A stretch of DNA of 64,000 nt from an uncultured Myxococcales bacterium (GCA_903924465.1 CAIYBN010000057.1:59556-123555); one strand, 5' to 3'. Shown: positions 34,238 to 44,257, counted from the stretch's first letter. The notes: generated by a model from the sequence alone, not told the origin. Translations and numbers: made by a program.

Positions 34238-34702
34238 ATGCGCTTTCTGACAACTGCCGCGATGTTGGGCATCGCGATGGCGCTTGGGACCGCTTGCGGC
34301 CCGACCTACCGGATGGATGCACCTGACGATTTTGTCAAATATGCCAAGGACCACGGCAAGTTTGCTTGGACGACTGCCGATGGCGTGCGCGTCAAGGCGC
34401 GCGATGTGAAGAACGAGCCCAAGGCCGAATTGCCGTTCTGGACCGACGCGGCGCAACGACACTTGACGGCACGCGGTTACACCAAGAAGTCGGAACGCTG
34501 CTTTACGACGCGTCAGGGCGCTCCAGGCTGCACGCTGGAGTGGCTGGCGCCGCGGGGCAATGAGGACTGGGTCTTTGCCGTGACGATCTTTGTCACGGGC
34601 GATCGCGTGACCTTGGTGGAAGCGGTTGGTCCGTTTGCCCGCTACGTCGCGGTCGAGGCCAAATTGGCCAAGGCGCTCCAGACCTTTGATCCCGGTCCGT
34701 AG
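34238..34702 (+). CDS. Small lipoprotein of unknown function
   Basis: 154 residues: signal peptide and lipobox (MALGTACG), then a compact domain (FVKYAKDHGKFAWTTADGVR, RGYTKKSERCFTTRQGAPGC, WVFAVTIFVTGDRVTLVEA). The pattern suggests a small alpha/beta fold, with two further cysteines that could form a disulfide. It is the third gene of the DUF4349 set and follows repeat copy B. No family recognised. Confidence 0.7.
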   Translation: MRFLTTAAMLGIAMALGTACGPTYRMDAPDDFVKYAKDHGKFAWTTADGVRVKARDVKNEPKAELPFWTDAAQRHLTARGYTKKSERCFTTRQGAPGCTLEWLAPRGNEDWVFAVTIFVTGDRVTLVEAVGPFARYVAVEAKLAKALQTFDPGP

Positions 34703-34794
34703 ATCAATCCTTCACACCTTGCGCATTGCGCGCATCGGCCGTAACGGCGACAATCCCAAGCTGTCGCGTGCGTTGCGCGACAGCGATGGGCGGG

Positions 34795-37494
34795 ATGGCG
34801 CACCACTTTCGACTTGGCTTGATCTCCTTCGCACGTGCTGGCGCAGCTTGTGTGCTCGCCCTTGCCATCAGTTGTGGCACGCCAGTCACCGCAACCGATG
34901 CGGAATCAGCCGATATCGCTGGACCGGATGACGTGCCTGGCGAGATCGCCGATGACATCGCGGTTGGTACCGACGCGGCTGTGGATATTGGCCCCGACGG
35001 GCCCGTCACCTGCGGCAGTCTGCCCGCGCCCGACGGCTGCCCGTGCCAGAGCAACACCGAGTGTGCCACGGGCTTCTGTCTGGAAACGCCCAACGGCCTG
35101 CGTTGCGCCGCGCCGTGCAGCACCGACTGCCCGGTTGGTTTTGCGTGCACCGCCCAGACCAAGCCCGACGGCAGCGAAGCCAAGGTATGCGAGTCGGTCT
35201 TCGCCAGCCTTTGCAATCCGTGCAAGGACAACGCGGCGTGTCAGGACGTCGCCGGCAGCGGCGCTCGATGCGTCAAGAGCCCCGACGGCGGCGCGTTTTG
35301 CGGCGTTGGCTGCAAGAGCAATGACGAATGCCCACCCGGCTACGGCTGCCAGGACGCGCAGGATGTGGGCGGCACCAAGTTGAAACAATGCGTGTTTCTC
35401 GGCCCTGGATCGTGCGCCTGTTCGCAAACAGCCATCGCCGGAACGCTGTCGACGCCGTGCACGATTTCAGCCGGCTTGGCGGTCTGCGCAGGCGAACGCG
35501 CTTGTCTCGCGGATGGCGCCAAGGGCGCACCCAAAGGCGGCGGCCTGAGTGCCTGTTTGGTCGTCGGCGGCGGTTCGGAAACGTGCGACGGAATCGACAA
35601 CAACTGCAACGGCCAGACCGATGAAGGAACCTGCGACGACGGCGAGCCGTGCACGACGGACGCTTGCAACAATACCGCTGCGGCCGCGACGTGCGAGCAC
35701 ACGGTCAACACGCTGCCCTGTGAGGCCGACGGATCGGTGTGCACGGTGGGCGACCATTGCGCCGACGGCAAGTGCCAGCCAGGCGCAGCGCTCCAGTGCA
35801 ATGACAACAACCTGTGCACAGCGGACAGCTGCGACGCCAAGCTCGGCTGCAAGAATTTACCCGCCGACGGCACACCGTGCGACGCGGACGCCAACGACTG
35901 CACCGTCAACGATGCGTGCAAAGGTGGCAGTTGCGTGGCGGGGCCGGCCAAATCGTGCGCCACCGGCGAACCGTGCGTCAGCGCGACCTGCGACCCCGTG
36001 AACGGCGCGTGCGTCACGACCAACACGGAAGGCGCGCCGTGCACGGACGGCAATCCATGCACCCTCGGCGCCACCTGCACCGGCGGCAAGTGCGTCGGCA
36101 GCGGCGCGCTGTGCGACGACAAGAACAGCTGCACCGTGGACGTCTGCGACTCCAAGGTGGGCTGCCTGCACACGGCGGCGAGCGGCCCGTGCGACGATGG
36201 CAGCGTGTGTACGGTCAATGACGTCTGCAATGGCACGAACTGCGTGGGCACCGCGCAGGACGCAACGGCGTGCGTCGACACCAACCCGTGCACGAACGAC
36301 GCATGCGACCCCAAGCTCGGCTGCACGCACACACCCGCCAACGGCACGTTCTGCTACGACGGCGACGACTGCACGCTGGGCGACCACTGCCAGGGCGGCT
36401 CGTGCGTGGGCTCCAGCAACGCCTGCGCGTGCGCGACCACGTCGGACTGCGGCCAATACGACGACGGCAACCCGTGCAATGGCGTATTGTACTGCGACAG
36501 CGTCAACGCACCGACCGGATGCAAGCTCAACCCGTCGTCGATCATTGTCTGCAGCACTTCGGGCGATACCTCTTGTGCTGACAGCGCCTGCGACCCGAAG
36601 ACCGGTCAGTGCACCTTGACGCTCAAGCCCAACGGCTTGGTCTGCAACGCGGACAACAACCTGTGCACGCAGGGCGACAATTGCCAGAATGGTTCGTGCA
36701 CGCCCGGCATCGCGCCGGACTGCGACGACAAGAACCCGTGCACAACCGACGCGTGTGATCCATCGAGCGGCTGCACGCACGCCTTCAACACAAGCCCGTG
36801 CAACGCCGACGGCGACGCGTGCACGGCCAACGACCAATGCGCTTCGGGAGTCTGCCAGCAAGGCACCAAAAAGGTGTGCGATGACGGCGAGTTTTGCACC
36901 TATGACAGCTGCGATCCAACGACCGGCCAGTGCGTATTCGAAGGCGCGACCATCTCCTGCTCGGACAACAACTTGTGCACGATCGGCGATCAGTGCGCGC
37001 TCAAGAGCGGCTTGAATACCTGGGGCTGCGTGCCCGGACTGCCCGCAAACTGCAACGACGGAAACGCTTGCACGGTCGACGCCTGCGATCCCGCCACCGG
37101 ATGCGGCTACGTGGTGAAGACCAACGTGCAGATGCCGTGTTACGACGGCGCGGCCAGCACGTTGGGGGTCGGCATCTGTCACGGCGGCATGGGGACCTGT
37201 GATTCGACAGGCAAATTAGGCAGTTGCAATGGGCAGCAGACACCTGAAGCCATCGATATTTGCGACGGATTGGACAACGACTGCAACGGCGCAACCGACA
37301 CCGGTTGCGGCGCGACGACGTTCACCGCGCGTTTCGGCACGGTCACGCTCGACGGACTGAGCGGCGGCGCAACCTTCGTCCACGGCCAGTTCGGCAGTTC
37401 GTGGCTCGGCGGCGCGGCCAATGGCAGCGGCAACACGACCAGCGCCTGCTTCGGCGCCTTGCCGTTCATCAGCGGCAAGCCATTTTGTTGGTAA
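34795..37494 (+). CDS. Large Cys-rich CDDGN-repeat lipoprotein with MopE-like motifs
   Basis: About 899 residues. Signal peptide and lipobox (LALAISCG), acidic linker, an EGF/notch-like Cys region (about 70-225), a MopE-type motif (CDGIDNNCNGQTDE), about 15 CDDxNxCTxDxCD modules (about 280-810), a second MopE-type motif (CDGLDNDCNGATD) and a short Gly-rich tail ending in PFCW. MopE-type motifs are linked to metal (copper) binding in methanotrophs; here that role is only possible. Likely surface-exposed and adhesive or structural. A further ATG nine bases upstream could be used. The next gene starts 13 bp after the stop. Confidence 0.7.
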   Translation: MAHHFRLGLISFARAGAACVLALAISCGTPVTATDAESADIAGPDDVPGEIADDIAVGTDAAVDIGPDGPVTCGSLPAPDGCPCQSNTECATGFCLETPNGLRCAAPCSTDCPVGFACTAQTKPDGSEAKVCESVFASLCNPCKDNAACQDVAGSGARCVKSPDGGAFCGVGCKSNDECPPGYGCQDAQDVGGTKLKQCVFLGPGSCACSQTAIAGTLSTPCTISAGLAVCAGERACLADGAKGAPKGGGLSACLVVGGGSETCDGIDNNCNGQTDEGTCDDGEPCTTDACNNTAAAATCEHTVNTLPCEADGSVCTVGDHCADGKCQPGAALQCNDNNLCTADSCDAKLGCKNLPADGTPCDADANDCTVNDACKGGSCVAGPAKSCATGEPCVSATCDPVNGACVTTNTEGAPCTDGNPCTLGATCTGGKCVGSGALCDDKNSCTVDVCDSKVGCLHTAASGPCDDGSVCTVNDVCNGTNCVGTAQDATACVDTNPCTNDACDPKLGCTHTPANGTFCYDGDDCTLGDHCQGGSCVGSSNACACATTSDCGQYDDGNPCNGVLYCDSVNAPTGCKLNPSSIIVCSTSGDTSCADSACDPKTGQCTLTLKPNGLVCNADNNLCTQGDNCQNGSCTPGIAPDCDDKNPCTTDACDPSSGCTHAFNTSPCNADGDACTANDQCASGVCQQGTKKVCDDGEFCTYDSCDPTTGQCVFEGATISCSDNNLCTIGDQCALKSGLNTWGCVPGLPANCNDGNACTVDACDPATGCGYVVKTNVQMPCYDGAASTLGVGICHGGMGTCDSTGKLGSCNGQQTPEAIDICDGLDNDCNGATDTGCGATTFTARFGTVTLDGLSGGATFVHGQFGSSWLGGAANGSGNTTSACFGALPFISGKPFCW

Positions 37495-37507
37495 GTGAGG
37501 ACAAGCA

Positions 37508-39016
37508 ATGACGGCGAGACTCCCGGTTCGGCTTGGCATTTTTCTGCTCCTGTCTTTCGCGCTTCCGGCGCTGGCGGCGGTACCGGGAACAATGCTGGTG
37601 GAAGGTACGCTGGCCAACAGCGGTGGGGCACCGGTGGCCGATGGTCCGTATTCGGTCACGTTTGCGATCTACGGCGATGCCGTCAACCCGACGCCGCTGT
37701 GGGTGGAAGGTCCGCTGGCTGTCTCGGTCAAGAGCGGCGGCTTCTCGCAGTTGCTGGGTGGCACGAAGGCCCTGACCAACACGATTCTCGCCGGCGGCAC
37801 CTCGCCGATGCTCGCGCTCAAGGTCGGCACCGACCCGGAACTGCCGCGCAAACCCATGGCGTCGGTGCCGTTCGCCCTGCGCGCGGGCGTGGCCGAAAAT
37901 CTGGATTGCACCGGTTGCGTCACGGCAACTGCTCTGGCTCCGTCGGTTTTTGATGCGATCACCGCGGCGACCAACCTGGCCAAGGTCGCCACGACGGGTC
38001 TGTACAGCGATCTGCTGAGCCCGCCGACGCTTGTCGCTGTCGGTCAGTCCTGCGCGACCGGCCAAGCGATGTCCGGCATCGACGCAACCGGCAAAGTCGT
38101 CTGCACCGCCGGTTCCTCCATCGGCAGCGATCCGTTGGGTTACGTCTCGAACGGCGCGCTCGCCAACATCTTTCCCACCACGACCGCCGGCAGCAGCAAC
38201 GTCGCCATTCCGGACAACCTGCCCGCGGGCGTCTCCGACACCATCACGATCAGCACCGTGCTCGCCATCTCGACGATCTCCGTCGCGGTCAACATCTCCA
38301 ACAGCGACATTTCGCACCTGACAGTCAACCTGATCCCGCCGGACAAGAGCGTCATCGTGTTGTTCGACAAAAACGGCTTCAAAGGCGGCAACATCGTCAC
38401 GAGCTATCCCGACGCCACGCCGGTATTCAGCGGCGACCTCGCGGGCTGGACCGGCAAGAGCGCCAAGGGCGCGTGGCAGATTCAGCTCATCGACTCGGCG
38501 GTACAGACCGGCGGCGGTACGTATGACGGCAAACTCAACAGTTGGTCCATCACGCTCGGCTTGCCGTCCGGCAACAAGGTCGAAGCCAAAGGCGACGTCA
38601 CCATCGACGGCAACCTGACGGTCAACGGCAACAACAACATCTTTCCGACGGGCGCGATCATGGCCTTCACCAGCGCCACGTGCCCAGTCGGCTGGGTTCC
38701 TGCCAACGGCAACAACGGTACACCGAACTTGGCCGGCCGCCTGCCCCTCGGCGTAGGCACCCTGCCCTTCGACGGCGTCAGCGTCGCCTACGGCGCGACG
38801 GGCGGCACCAACCGGTGGCGTTTGTCGGCAGGATCCGCAACCAGCCCAAGCGTGTCGTGTGGCACGAACTGCAAGACATTTCAGTACTTGAACAGTGTCA
38901 CCATGGACTACAAGACCAACAGCGCCTCGCCGGACGTCACCAACGGCAACGGCGGCGGGGCGTACCTCGACCTGATGCCGCCCTACGTCGGCGTGTACTA
39001 CTGCGTCAAGCAATGA
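37508..39016 (+). CDS. Exported protein with P-domain and phage tail-collar-like C-terminus
   Basis: 502 residues: signal peptide (LLLSFALPALAAV), an N-terminal region with a repeated phrase VEGTLANSGGAPVADGPYSV (about 20-130, similar to cell-wall shaft proteins), a proprotein-convertase P-like domain at about 215-347 (HLTVNLIPPDKSVIVLFDKNG, AKGAWQIQLIDSA, LNSWSITL), and a tail-collar-like domain from about 378 (FPTGAIMAFTSATCPVGWVP, GTPNLAGRLPLGVG, PPYVGVYYCVK). P-domains stabilise secreted proteases; here no protease is present. Probably an exported surface protein transcribed with the preceding Cys-rich gene. Confidence 0.75.
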   Translation: MTARLPVRLGIFLLLSFALPALAAVPGTMLVEGTLANSGGAPVADGPYSVTFAIYGDAVNPTPLWVEGPLAVSVKSGGFSQLLGGTKALTNTILAGGTSPMLALKVGTDPELPRKPMASVPFALRAGVAENLDCTGCVTATALAPSVFDAITAATNLAKVATTGLYSDLLSPPTLVAVGQSCATGQAMSGIDATGKVVCTAGSSIGSDPLGYVSNGALANIFPTTTAGSSNVAIPDNLPAGVSDTITISTVLAISTISVAVNISNSDISHLTVNLIPPDKSVIVLFDKNGFKGGNIVTSYPDATPVFSGDLAGWTGKSAKGAWQIQLIDSAVQTGGGTYDGKLNSWSITLGLPSGNKVEAKGDVTIDGNLTVNGNNNIFPTGAIMAFTSATCPVGWVPANGNNGTPNLAGRLPLGVGTLPFDGVSVAYGATGGTNRWRLSAGSATSPSVSCGTNCKTFQYLNSVTMDYKTNSASPDVTNGNGGGAYLDLMPPYVGVYYCVKQ

Positions 39017-39092
39017 GGCGAACGACAAGGCGCGTTTGACGCCATCACGCTAACCGGGCAGTCTCCAAACACCAACCCGTGGAGACGCTACG

Positions 39093-39947
39093 ATGAAGAC
39101 CCGGCCCTACCTGTGCGCAGCCTTGGCCGCCGCCATCTCCTGTTTCACACTATCCGCGGTCGCAGCCGAGTCGCAAGCCGATGCCCCGGTCGACGTGTCC
39201 GCCACTGGGCTTGCCCAGCAGGCGCGCGCGGAGGACGCCTCGATCGATCGCGGCATCATCAGCCAGCATGCAGAGACCATCGGCGCAGGCCAGGTGTCGG
39301 TCAACAGCTACGAATTGCTTTTTGCAGGCGTCACGTACGGCTTCACCGACAACGTGCAAGCGTCGGTCTCCGTCCTCTTGCCCATCACGTCGGAATTTCC
39401 CCTCGCCGTGGCGCTGAATGGCAAGTTCGTGGTCTACCGCTCGCCGCAGACGGTCCTCGCCGTCAACGGCAATTTTGACTACGGCAGCACCACCTCCAAC
39501 TCGCTCGTCTACGACTCTGGAAGCGGCGGATTGGCGACGCGCCCCGTCACCGAACGCGCGTTCCTGTTCGGCGGCGGCCTCAGCGTCGACCACCACCTCG
39601 TCCAAGCTTTTTCCCTGCACAGCAGCCTGCAGATCTACGGCGTCGGTGGCCAATTCGACACGAGTGCCGTGACGCTGGGCAATGGCGCCGTCGTGACGCT
39701 GACCGGCGGCTTTACGATCCGCGCCAACCACTTCTTCAAGATTCTCGCTGAAGTCATGCTGCCTGCGGCCATCAGCAGCCAATCCGGCTTCCAGACCGCC
39801 AATGGCGCGCTGGTTTCCTACGGTGTCCGATTCTACGGCCGCACCGTCGCGGCGGATCTGAGCTTTATCCGGCCGTTTGGCGGCAACGGCGACTTCACCG
39901 AGTTTCCGCTCGGACTTCCGTTCGTTACGTTCAACGCGCGGTTCTGA
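39093..39947 (+). CDS. Outer-membrane beta-barrel protein
   Basis: 284 residues with a signal peptide (ALAAAISCFTLSAVAAE). The rest alternates polar and hydrophobic residues in strands of about ten (SYELLFAGVTYGFTDNVQASV, SFIRPFGG) and ends in Phe (FNARF), as expected for an outer-membrane barrel. No conserved family was recognised. GGAG precedes the ATG. It converges with glyA 19 bp away. Confidence 0.7.
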   Translation: MKTRPYLCAALAAAISCFTLSAVAAESQADAPVDVSATGLAQQARAEDASIDRGIISQHAETIGAGQVSVNSYELLFAGVTYGFTDNVQASVSVLLPITSEFPLAVALNGKFVVYRSPQTVLAVNGNFDYGSTTSNSLVYDSGSGGLATRPVTERAFLFGGGLSVDHHLVQAFSLHSSLQIYGVGGQFDTSAVTLGNGAVVTLTGGFTIRANHFFKILAEVMLPAAISSQSGFQTANGALVSYGVRFYGRTVAADLSFIRPFGGNGDFTEFPLGLPFVTFNARF

Positions 39948-39966
39948 CCCGCAGGACGCCGAATCG

Positions 39967-41247
39967 CTAGGGCCGCTCCGGATACGGCCGGACAAAGCCG
40001 GGCGGCACGAACTGCGCCATCAAATCAAACACTTCCCCGCGCACGCGCGCCAGCACGTTCGCGTCTTCGCGCCCACGAATCGCGTCCGCGATCCACTTGC
40101 CGATGTGCGCCATCTCGGCTTCTTTCAAACCGCGGGACGTCAGCGACGGTGTCCCGATGCGCACGCCCGATGGATCAAACGGCGAACGGCGGTCGAATGG
40201 AATGCTGTTGAAATTCGCCTCCAGGCCCGCTTGATCCATCGCCTTGGACGCCTGCTTGCCAGTCGCGCCGAGCGCCGTCGCGTCAAAGAGAATCAAGTGG
40301 TTGTCCGTGCCACCGGTCGCCAGCGGCAGACCTTCTGCCTGGAGGACCTCCGCCAGCGCCCGCGAATTCGCCACGATCTGGTGCGCGTACATGCGGAATT
40401 CATGCGTCGCCGCTTCCTTGAGCGCCACGGCGATACCCGCCGTCGTGTGGTTATGCGGTCCGCCTTGCAGCCCCGGAAACACCGCGCGGTCGATCGTCGC
40501 CGCGTGCTGCTGCTTGCACAGGATCATGCCGCCCCGCGGCCCACGCAGCGTCTTGTGCGTCGTCGTGGTGACCGCGTCGGCGTGTGGCACCGGACTCGGA
40601 TGCACGCCACCGGCTACCAGGCCCGCGATGTGCGCCATGTCCGCAACCAGCAACGCGCCGCATTCCTGGGCGATCTCAGCAAAGCGCGCAAAGTCGATCA
40701 CCCGCGGATAGGCGGTCGCGCCGCAAATCAGGATCGCCGGGTTGAATTCCAGCGCTTGGGCGCGAATCGCGTCGAAATCCAGCAAATGCGTGGTCGGATC
40801 GACACCGTACTGGGCCGCCTGGAAAAAGCGACTCGTCGCGGAGACTTTCCAACCGTGCGTCAAATGCCCGCCCGCCGGCAAACCCAGTCCCAGGATCCGC
40901 TGATTCGCCGCGTCGCGTGGGATGAGTCCCGTGTAGACCGCGAGATTCGCCGGCGATCCGGAGTACGGCTGGACATTGACGTGCTCGGCGCCAAACAGCG
41001 ACTTGGCGCGCTCAATCGCCAGCGTTTCGATCTGGTCGATGAACTGCTGACCCTCATAATAGCGTTTGAACGCATAGCCTTCCGAATACTTGTTGGTCAG
41101 GACAGTGCCCGTCGCCTCCATGACCGCGCACGAGGCGTAGTTCTCCGACGGAATCAGCTTGGCGGTATAGAACTGCCGCGCTTCTTCAGCAGCGATCATC
41201 GTGACGAGGTCCGGATCAGTAGCGGCGAGGGCGTTCAACGGATTCAT
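39967..41247 (-). CDS. glyA: Serine hydroxymethyltransferase
   Basis: 426 residues. Signature blocks: LIPSENYAS, VNVQPYSGSPANLAVY, DMAHIAGLVAGG, and the pyridoxal-phosphate lysine in TTTTHKTLRGPRGGMIL, with the C-terminal ending NFNSIPFD and VRIGTPSLTSRG. It interconverts serine and glycine and supplies methylene-tetrahydrofolate. AAGGAAA lies before the ATG. A partial one-carbon link to the purine genes exists, but they are 8 kb apart. Confidence 0.96.
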   Translation of the reverse strand: MNPLNALAATDPDLVTMIAAEEARQFYTAKLIPSENYASCAVMEATGTVLTNKYSEGYAFKRYYEGQQFIDQIETLAIERAKSLFGAEHVNVQPYSGSPANLAVYTGLIPRDAANQRILGLGLPAGGHLTHGWKVSATSRFFQAAQYGVDPTTHLLDFDAIRAQALEFNPAILICGATAYPRVIDFARFAEIAQECGALLVADMAHIAGLVAGGVHPSPVPHADAVTTTTHKTLRGPRGGMILCKQQHAATIDRAVFPGLQGGPHNHTTAGIAVALKEAATHEFRMYAHQIVANSRALAEVLQAEGLPLATGGTDNHLILFDATALGATGKQASKAMDQAGLEANFNSIPFDRRSPFDPSGVRIGTPSLTSRGLKEAEMAHIGKWIADAIRGREDANVLARVRGEVFDLMAQFVPPGFVRPYPERP

Positions 41248-41403
41248 GGTTTCCTTTCCGGCGTTCAGCTCGGGGCGCGGACTTTGGCAAATGACGCGCC
41301 GAACGTCAAAGGTCATGACCAGCGCGTGACGCAGAATCCTATGCACCGCGTTACCTTCTCGCCGGTGCGCCAGAGCACCCCAACGCAGTGCAGGAGGAAA
41401 ATC

Positions 41404-42588
41404 ATGAAAAGCGCGATCGGAGTGTGGTTCTGGATCAGTTCGGTTGGCATGGCGTGCGTGCTGGGCTGCGCGAGCTCAACGGGCGGCAGCAGCGGCGGTG
41501 GCGCCGATGTCCAAATCAACACCGATATCGTCTACGATCCGCCGACCAACCTCGACCATTGGAGCTATACCATCAACCGCACCGATGGCACGAAAGAAGC
41601 CGTGACGCTGCGGATTGCCGGCAACAAGGTGATCAGCGGTCAGACGTACGTGCGGCTGCAGATCGGCAAGCTGCCGACGATGGACAAGGATCCGAACGCC
41701 AGCTACCTGGAGCTGTGGGCGCAGCAGCAAGGGACAGTGGTCGTGGTCGCGGGCGGCGAAGTGCACAACAACGCGCTGGGGCTGCCCGCGGGAACGCCGG
41801 ACATGACGCTGACGATGACGCCGCCCGTGGCGTTGGAGACGAATCTGGCGGTCGGCGTGCCGCAATCGATTACCGGCACCGGCTCGATCCTGGTCGGCGA
41901 TCCTGCGACGGCGCAGCCGACCTCGGAAACGCAAACCGGCACCGTGGTGCTCGTGAGCAAGGCGGAGACGGTGCAAACGGACTTGGGGCCGCAAACCGCT
42001 GCGCACTATTCAGGTGAAGTGACGCTGCTCGGCTCGAAGGCCAGCGGCGATCTGTGGAGCGTTTCCGGGCTCGGCGTCGTCAAGGCATCCGGTACTTGGC
42101 CGGGCATGCCGGGCGACATCAAGGACGCGATCCTCGGCCTCACTGGCTCGAGCGGCTCGGTCCCGGACGGCGATCACACCATCGCCTCGCGGGAAGGCGT
42201 TCTGACCCCGACGAACACGCAGTTCAAGCTGGACACGTACGACATCGACGGCGGGATTTTCGCCGACAAGAACACGCACGCGATCATGCTGCTGGAATTG
42301 CGCTGGGTCGACCCCGAGAAAGCCAAAACGTCGGCCGCGCCACCGGTCACGACGGAATTTGGCACGGCGGTGGGCTACTACGATTCGACGCAAGTCGACT
42401 CGCCAGTCAGCGTCCTGCACCCCGAGGACAACGGCAAGGGCTACCATTTTTGGACGTCGCTGGTGAACCAAGCCGCCAAGAATGAGTCGGGCCAGTACAC
42501 GAGCTACCACATCCGCGCGAGCTACACCGGTTCTGGCGACGCGGTCCGGGCATCGGCGCAGCTGAACTACCATTCGCTCAAGCCGTAG
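41404..42588 (+). CDS. Hypothetical lipoprotein
   Basis: 394 residues: signal peptide and lipobox (MACVLGCA), a Ser/Gly-rich linker, then an all-beta protein with repeated strand patterns (DHWSYTINRTDGTKEAVTLRIA, GTVVLVSKAETVQT). Function unknown. AGGAGG lies 7 nt upstream of the ATG. Divergent from glyA with 156 bp between the starts. Confidence 0.7.
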   Translation: MKSAIGVWFWISSVGMACVLGCASSTGGSSGGGADVQINTDIVYDPPTNLDHWSYTINRTDGTKEAVTLRIAGNKVISGQTYVRLQIGKLPTMDKDPNASYLELWAQQQGTVVVVAGGEVHNNALGLPAGTPDMTLTMTPPVALETNLAVGVPQSITGTGSILVGDPATAQPTSETQTGTVVLVSKAETVQTDLGPQTAAHYSGEVTLLGSKASGDLWSVSGLGVVKASGTWPGMPGDIKDAILGLTGSSGSVPDGDHTIASREGVLTPTNTQFKLDTYDIDGGIFADKNTHAIMLLELRWVDPEKAKTSAAPPVTTEFGTAVGYYDSTQVDSPVSVLHPEDNGKGYHFWTSLVNQAAKNESGQYTSYHIRASYTGSGDAVRASAQLNYHSLKP

Positions 42589-42779
42589 CGAGCCCGACCG
42601 GCTGACCGATCGTCAGACCGCACTTTTTCTGCGATGACGCAAACTTACGCTGGCTTTTCCGCCTGGGCATGCGTCACAGCACTTGCAGTTCAGGCCTGCG
42701 CAGCGTAAATGACCGCACGTTTGCCGGATTTCGGCGCCGCGCGCTGCGGAATGCAAGCGCACCCAACTGGAGTGAACCG

Positions 42780-43499
42780 ATGAAAAAGTTTGGCATGCTG
42801 ACCGCGATGACCTGCACCGCAACCCTGACCTTGGCCGCCGCTGGCTGCAAACGCGACGAGACACCCGCGCCCGTGGCCGTTCCGACCGTGGCGACTGAAC
42901 AACCGGCCGCGGCGCCCGCCGAACTGCCGCCCGGCCATCCGCCAATGGGTGGCGCGGCTACGGAAACTGCTGGGCAGCCGGCGATGCCTGCCGGCCATCC
43001 GCCGATTGGTGCCGTAGCCCCCGCACCGGTTCCGGGTGCGCCGGCCACGGCCGATTTGGCCTTCGAAGCGCCGACCGAGTGGCAGGCCAAGCCGGCCCGC
43101 TCGATGCTGTGGAAAGTCTTTGGTGCGCCCAAAGCCGAAGGCGACGCGGACGACGCGGAAGTGACGATCTCGTCGCTCGCCGCGAACATTCCGCTGAACG
43201 CCAACGTTGAGCGCTGGTGCGGGCAATTTGAACTGGAAGGCGGCAAGCCATGCGCGGAAGCGGCCAAAATCCGCGACCTGACCGGCACCGCATTTCCGTC
43301 CAAGGTCGTTGAGATCGCCGGCGGCCTGAAATCCAGCAGCATGACGGGCCCAGCCGGCGCGGTGAAAGCCGGCTGGCGGATGATCGTCGTCGAAGTCACG
43401 ATGCCCGGCAAAGCTTGGTACCTGAAGATGACCGGCCCGGCGAAGACTGTCGCCAAGTGGCAGGACGCGTACCTGAAGGCCGCTAGCGCCATCAAGTAA
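42780..43499 (+). CDS. Hypothetical lipoprotein with GHPP repeats
   Basis: 239 residues: signal peptide and lipobox (LAAAGC), then a Pro/Ala-rich segment with PPGHPPMG and PAGHPPIG, which resembles a metal-binding or linker repeat, and a C-terminal domain of about 150 residues (FEAPTEWQAKPARSMLWKVF, GWRMIVVEVTMPGKAWYLKMTG). The latter resembles the periplasmic domains of proteins found near cytochromes in Myxococcota, but I cannot place it. GGAG lies 7 nt upstream. It is followed 42 bp later by the response regulator. Confidence 0.65.
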   Translation: MKKFGMLTAMTCTATLTLAAAGCKRDETPAPVAVPTVATEQPAAAPAELPPGHPPMGGAATETAGQPAMPAGHPPIGAVAPAPVPGAPATADLAFEAPTEWQAKPARSMLWKVFGAPKAEGDADDAEVTISSLAANIPLNANVERWCGQFELEGGKPCAEAAKIRDLTGTAFPSKVVEIAGGLKSSSMTGPAGAVKAGWRMIVVEVTMPGKAWYLKMTGPAKTVAKWQDAYLKAASAIK

Positions 43500-43541
43500 C
43501 CCACACGCACACACTTGGTGCCTCGCTGGACGGAAGACCGC

Positions 43542-44228
43542 ATGCGTCTGCTGCTCGTTGAAGACAATCCTCTGGTCGGCACCATGCTGCGCGTCAATCT
43601 GGGCCAGGAGGGATTTGAAGTCCACTGGCACACGACGGGCGAGTCCGCGCTGACAGTCTTGGAAACCGTGCGATTTGACTTGGCATTGCTGGATATCGGT
43701 TTGTCCGGTATCAGCGGCATCGAAGTCGCGGGGCGAATTCGCAAGCTGGGACTGGAAACGCCGATCATCATGCTGACGGCCAACGACGACCTCGACACGC
43801 GGGTGCACGCGTTGGATCGCGGCGCGGACGATTACCTCGCCAAGCCGTTTGACATGGACGAGCTGATCGCCCGGGTGCGAGCGCACCTGCGGCGTTCGTC
43901 GGGCACGCTGGAGCACTTGCCGGATACGGAAGTGCACATCGGCGGCGCCGTGCTGTCGCTGGAGCGCAAGATTTTGCGCGGTCCGGATGGCCAAGCGCAC
44001 GCGTTGACGGACAAGGAAGTGGCGCTGGTGCAATTTCTCGTGCGCAATCCGGCGCGGGTGCTGACGCGGGACAACATCCTGGAAGAAGTCTGGGGCGACG
44101 AGAACACGCCGTCGGTGGCCGAATTGGACGACCTGATCACGCACCTGCGCGGCTGTGTCGAACGCGAGCCGTCGCATCCGCGCTACATCGTGACCGCGCG
44201 CGGGATCGGCTACCGGTTTGAACCGTAG
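43542..44228 (+). CDS. OmpR/PhoB-family response regulator
   Basis: 228 residues. Receiver domain with acidic pocket Glu7/Asp8, phospho-acceptor Asp51 in LALLDIG, Thr79 and Lys101 in LAKPFD; then a winged helix DNA-binding domain with RDNILEEVWG and YIVTARGIGYRF. A transcription regulator, probably phosphorylated by a kinase encoded elsewhere, as none is next to it. Start at ATG 43542 with GGAAG upstream. A strong terminator follows at 44258-44307. Confidence 0.9.
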   Translation: MRLLLVEDNPLVGTMLRVNLGQEGFEVHWHTTGESALTVLETVRFDLALLDIGLSGISGIEVAGRIRKLGLETPIIMLTANDDLDTRVHALDRGADDYLAKPFDMDELIARVRAHLRRSSGTLEHLPDTEVHIGGAVLSLERKILRGPDGQAHALTDKEVALVQFLVRNPARVLTRDNILEEVWGDENTPSVAELDDLITHLRGCVEREPSHPRYIVTARGIGYRFEP

Positions 44229-44257
44229 CATCTGACGCTTCGCCAGTCCTAGGCAAA

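Noticed and set aside
37508..39016. Prophage tail gene
   Set aside because: It has a secretion signal and a P-domain, and no other phage genes are near.
41285..41303. Possible sigma-54 promoter before the 41404 lipoprotein gene
   Set aside because: TTTGGCAAATGACGCGCC has the GG-N10-GC spacing but its -12 element lacks the TTGC match.
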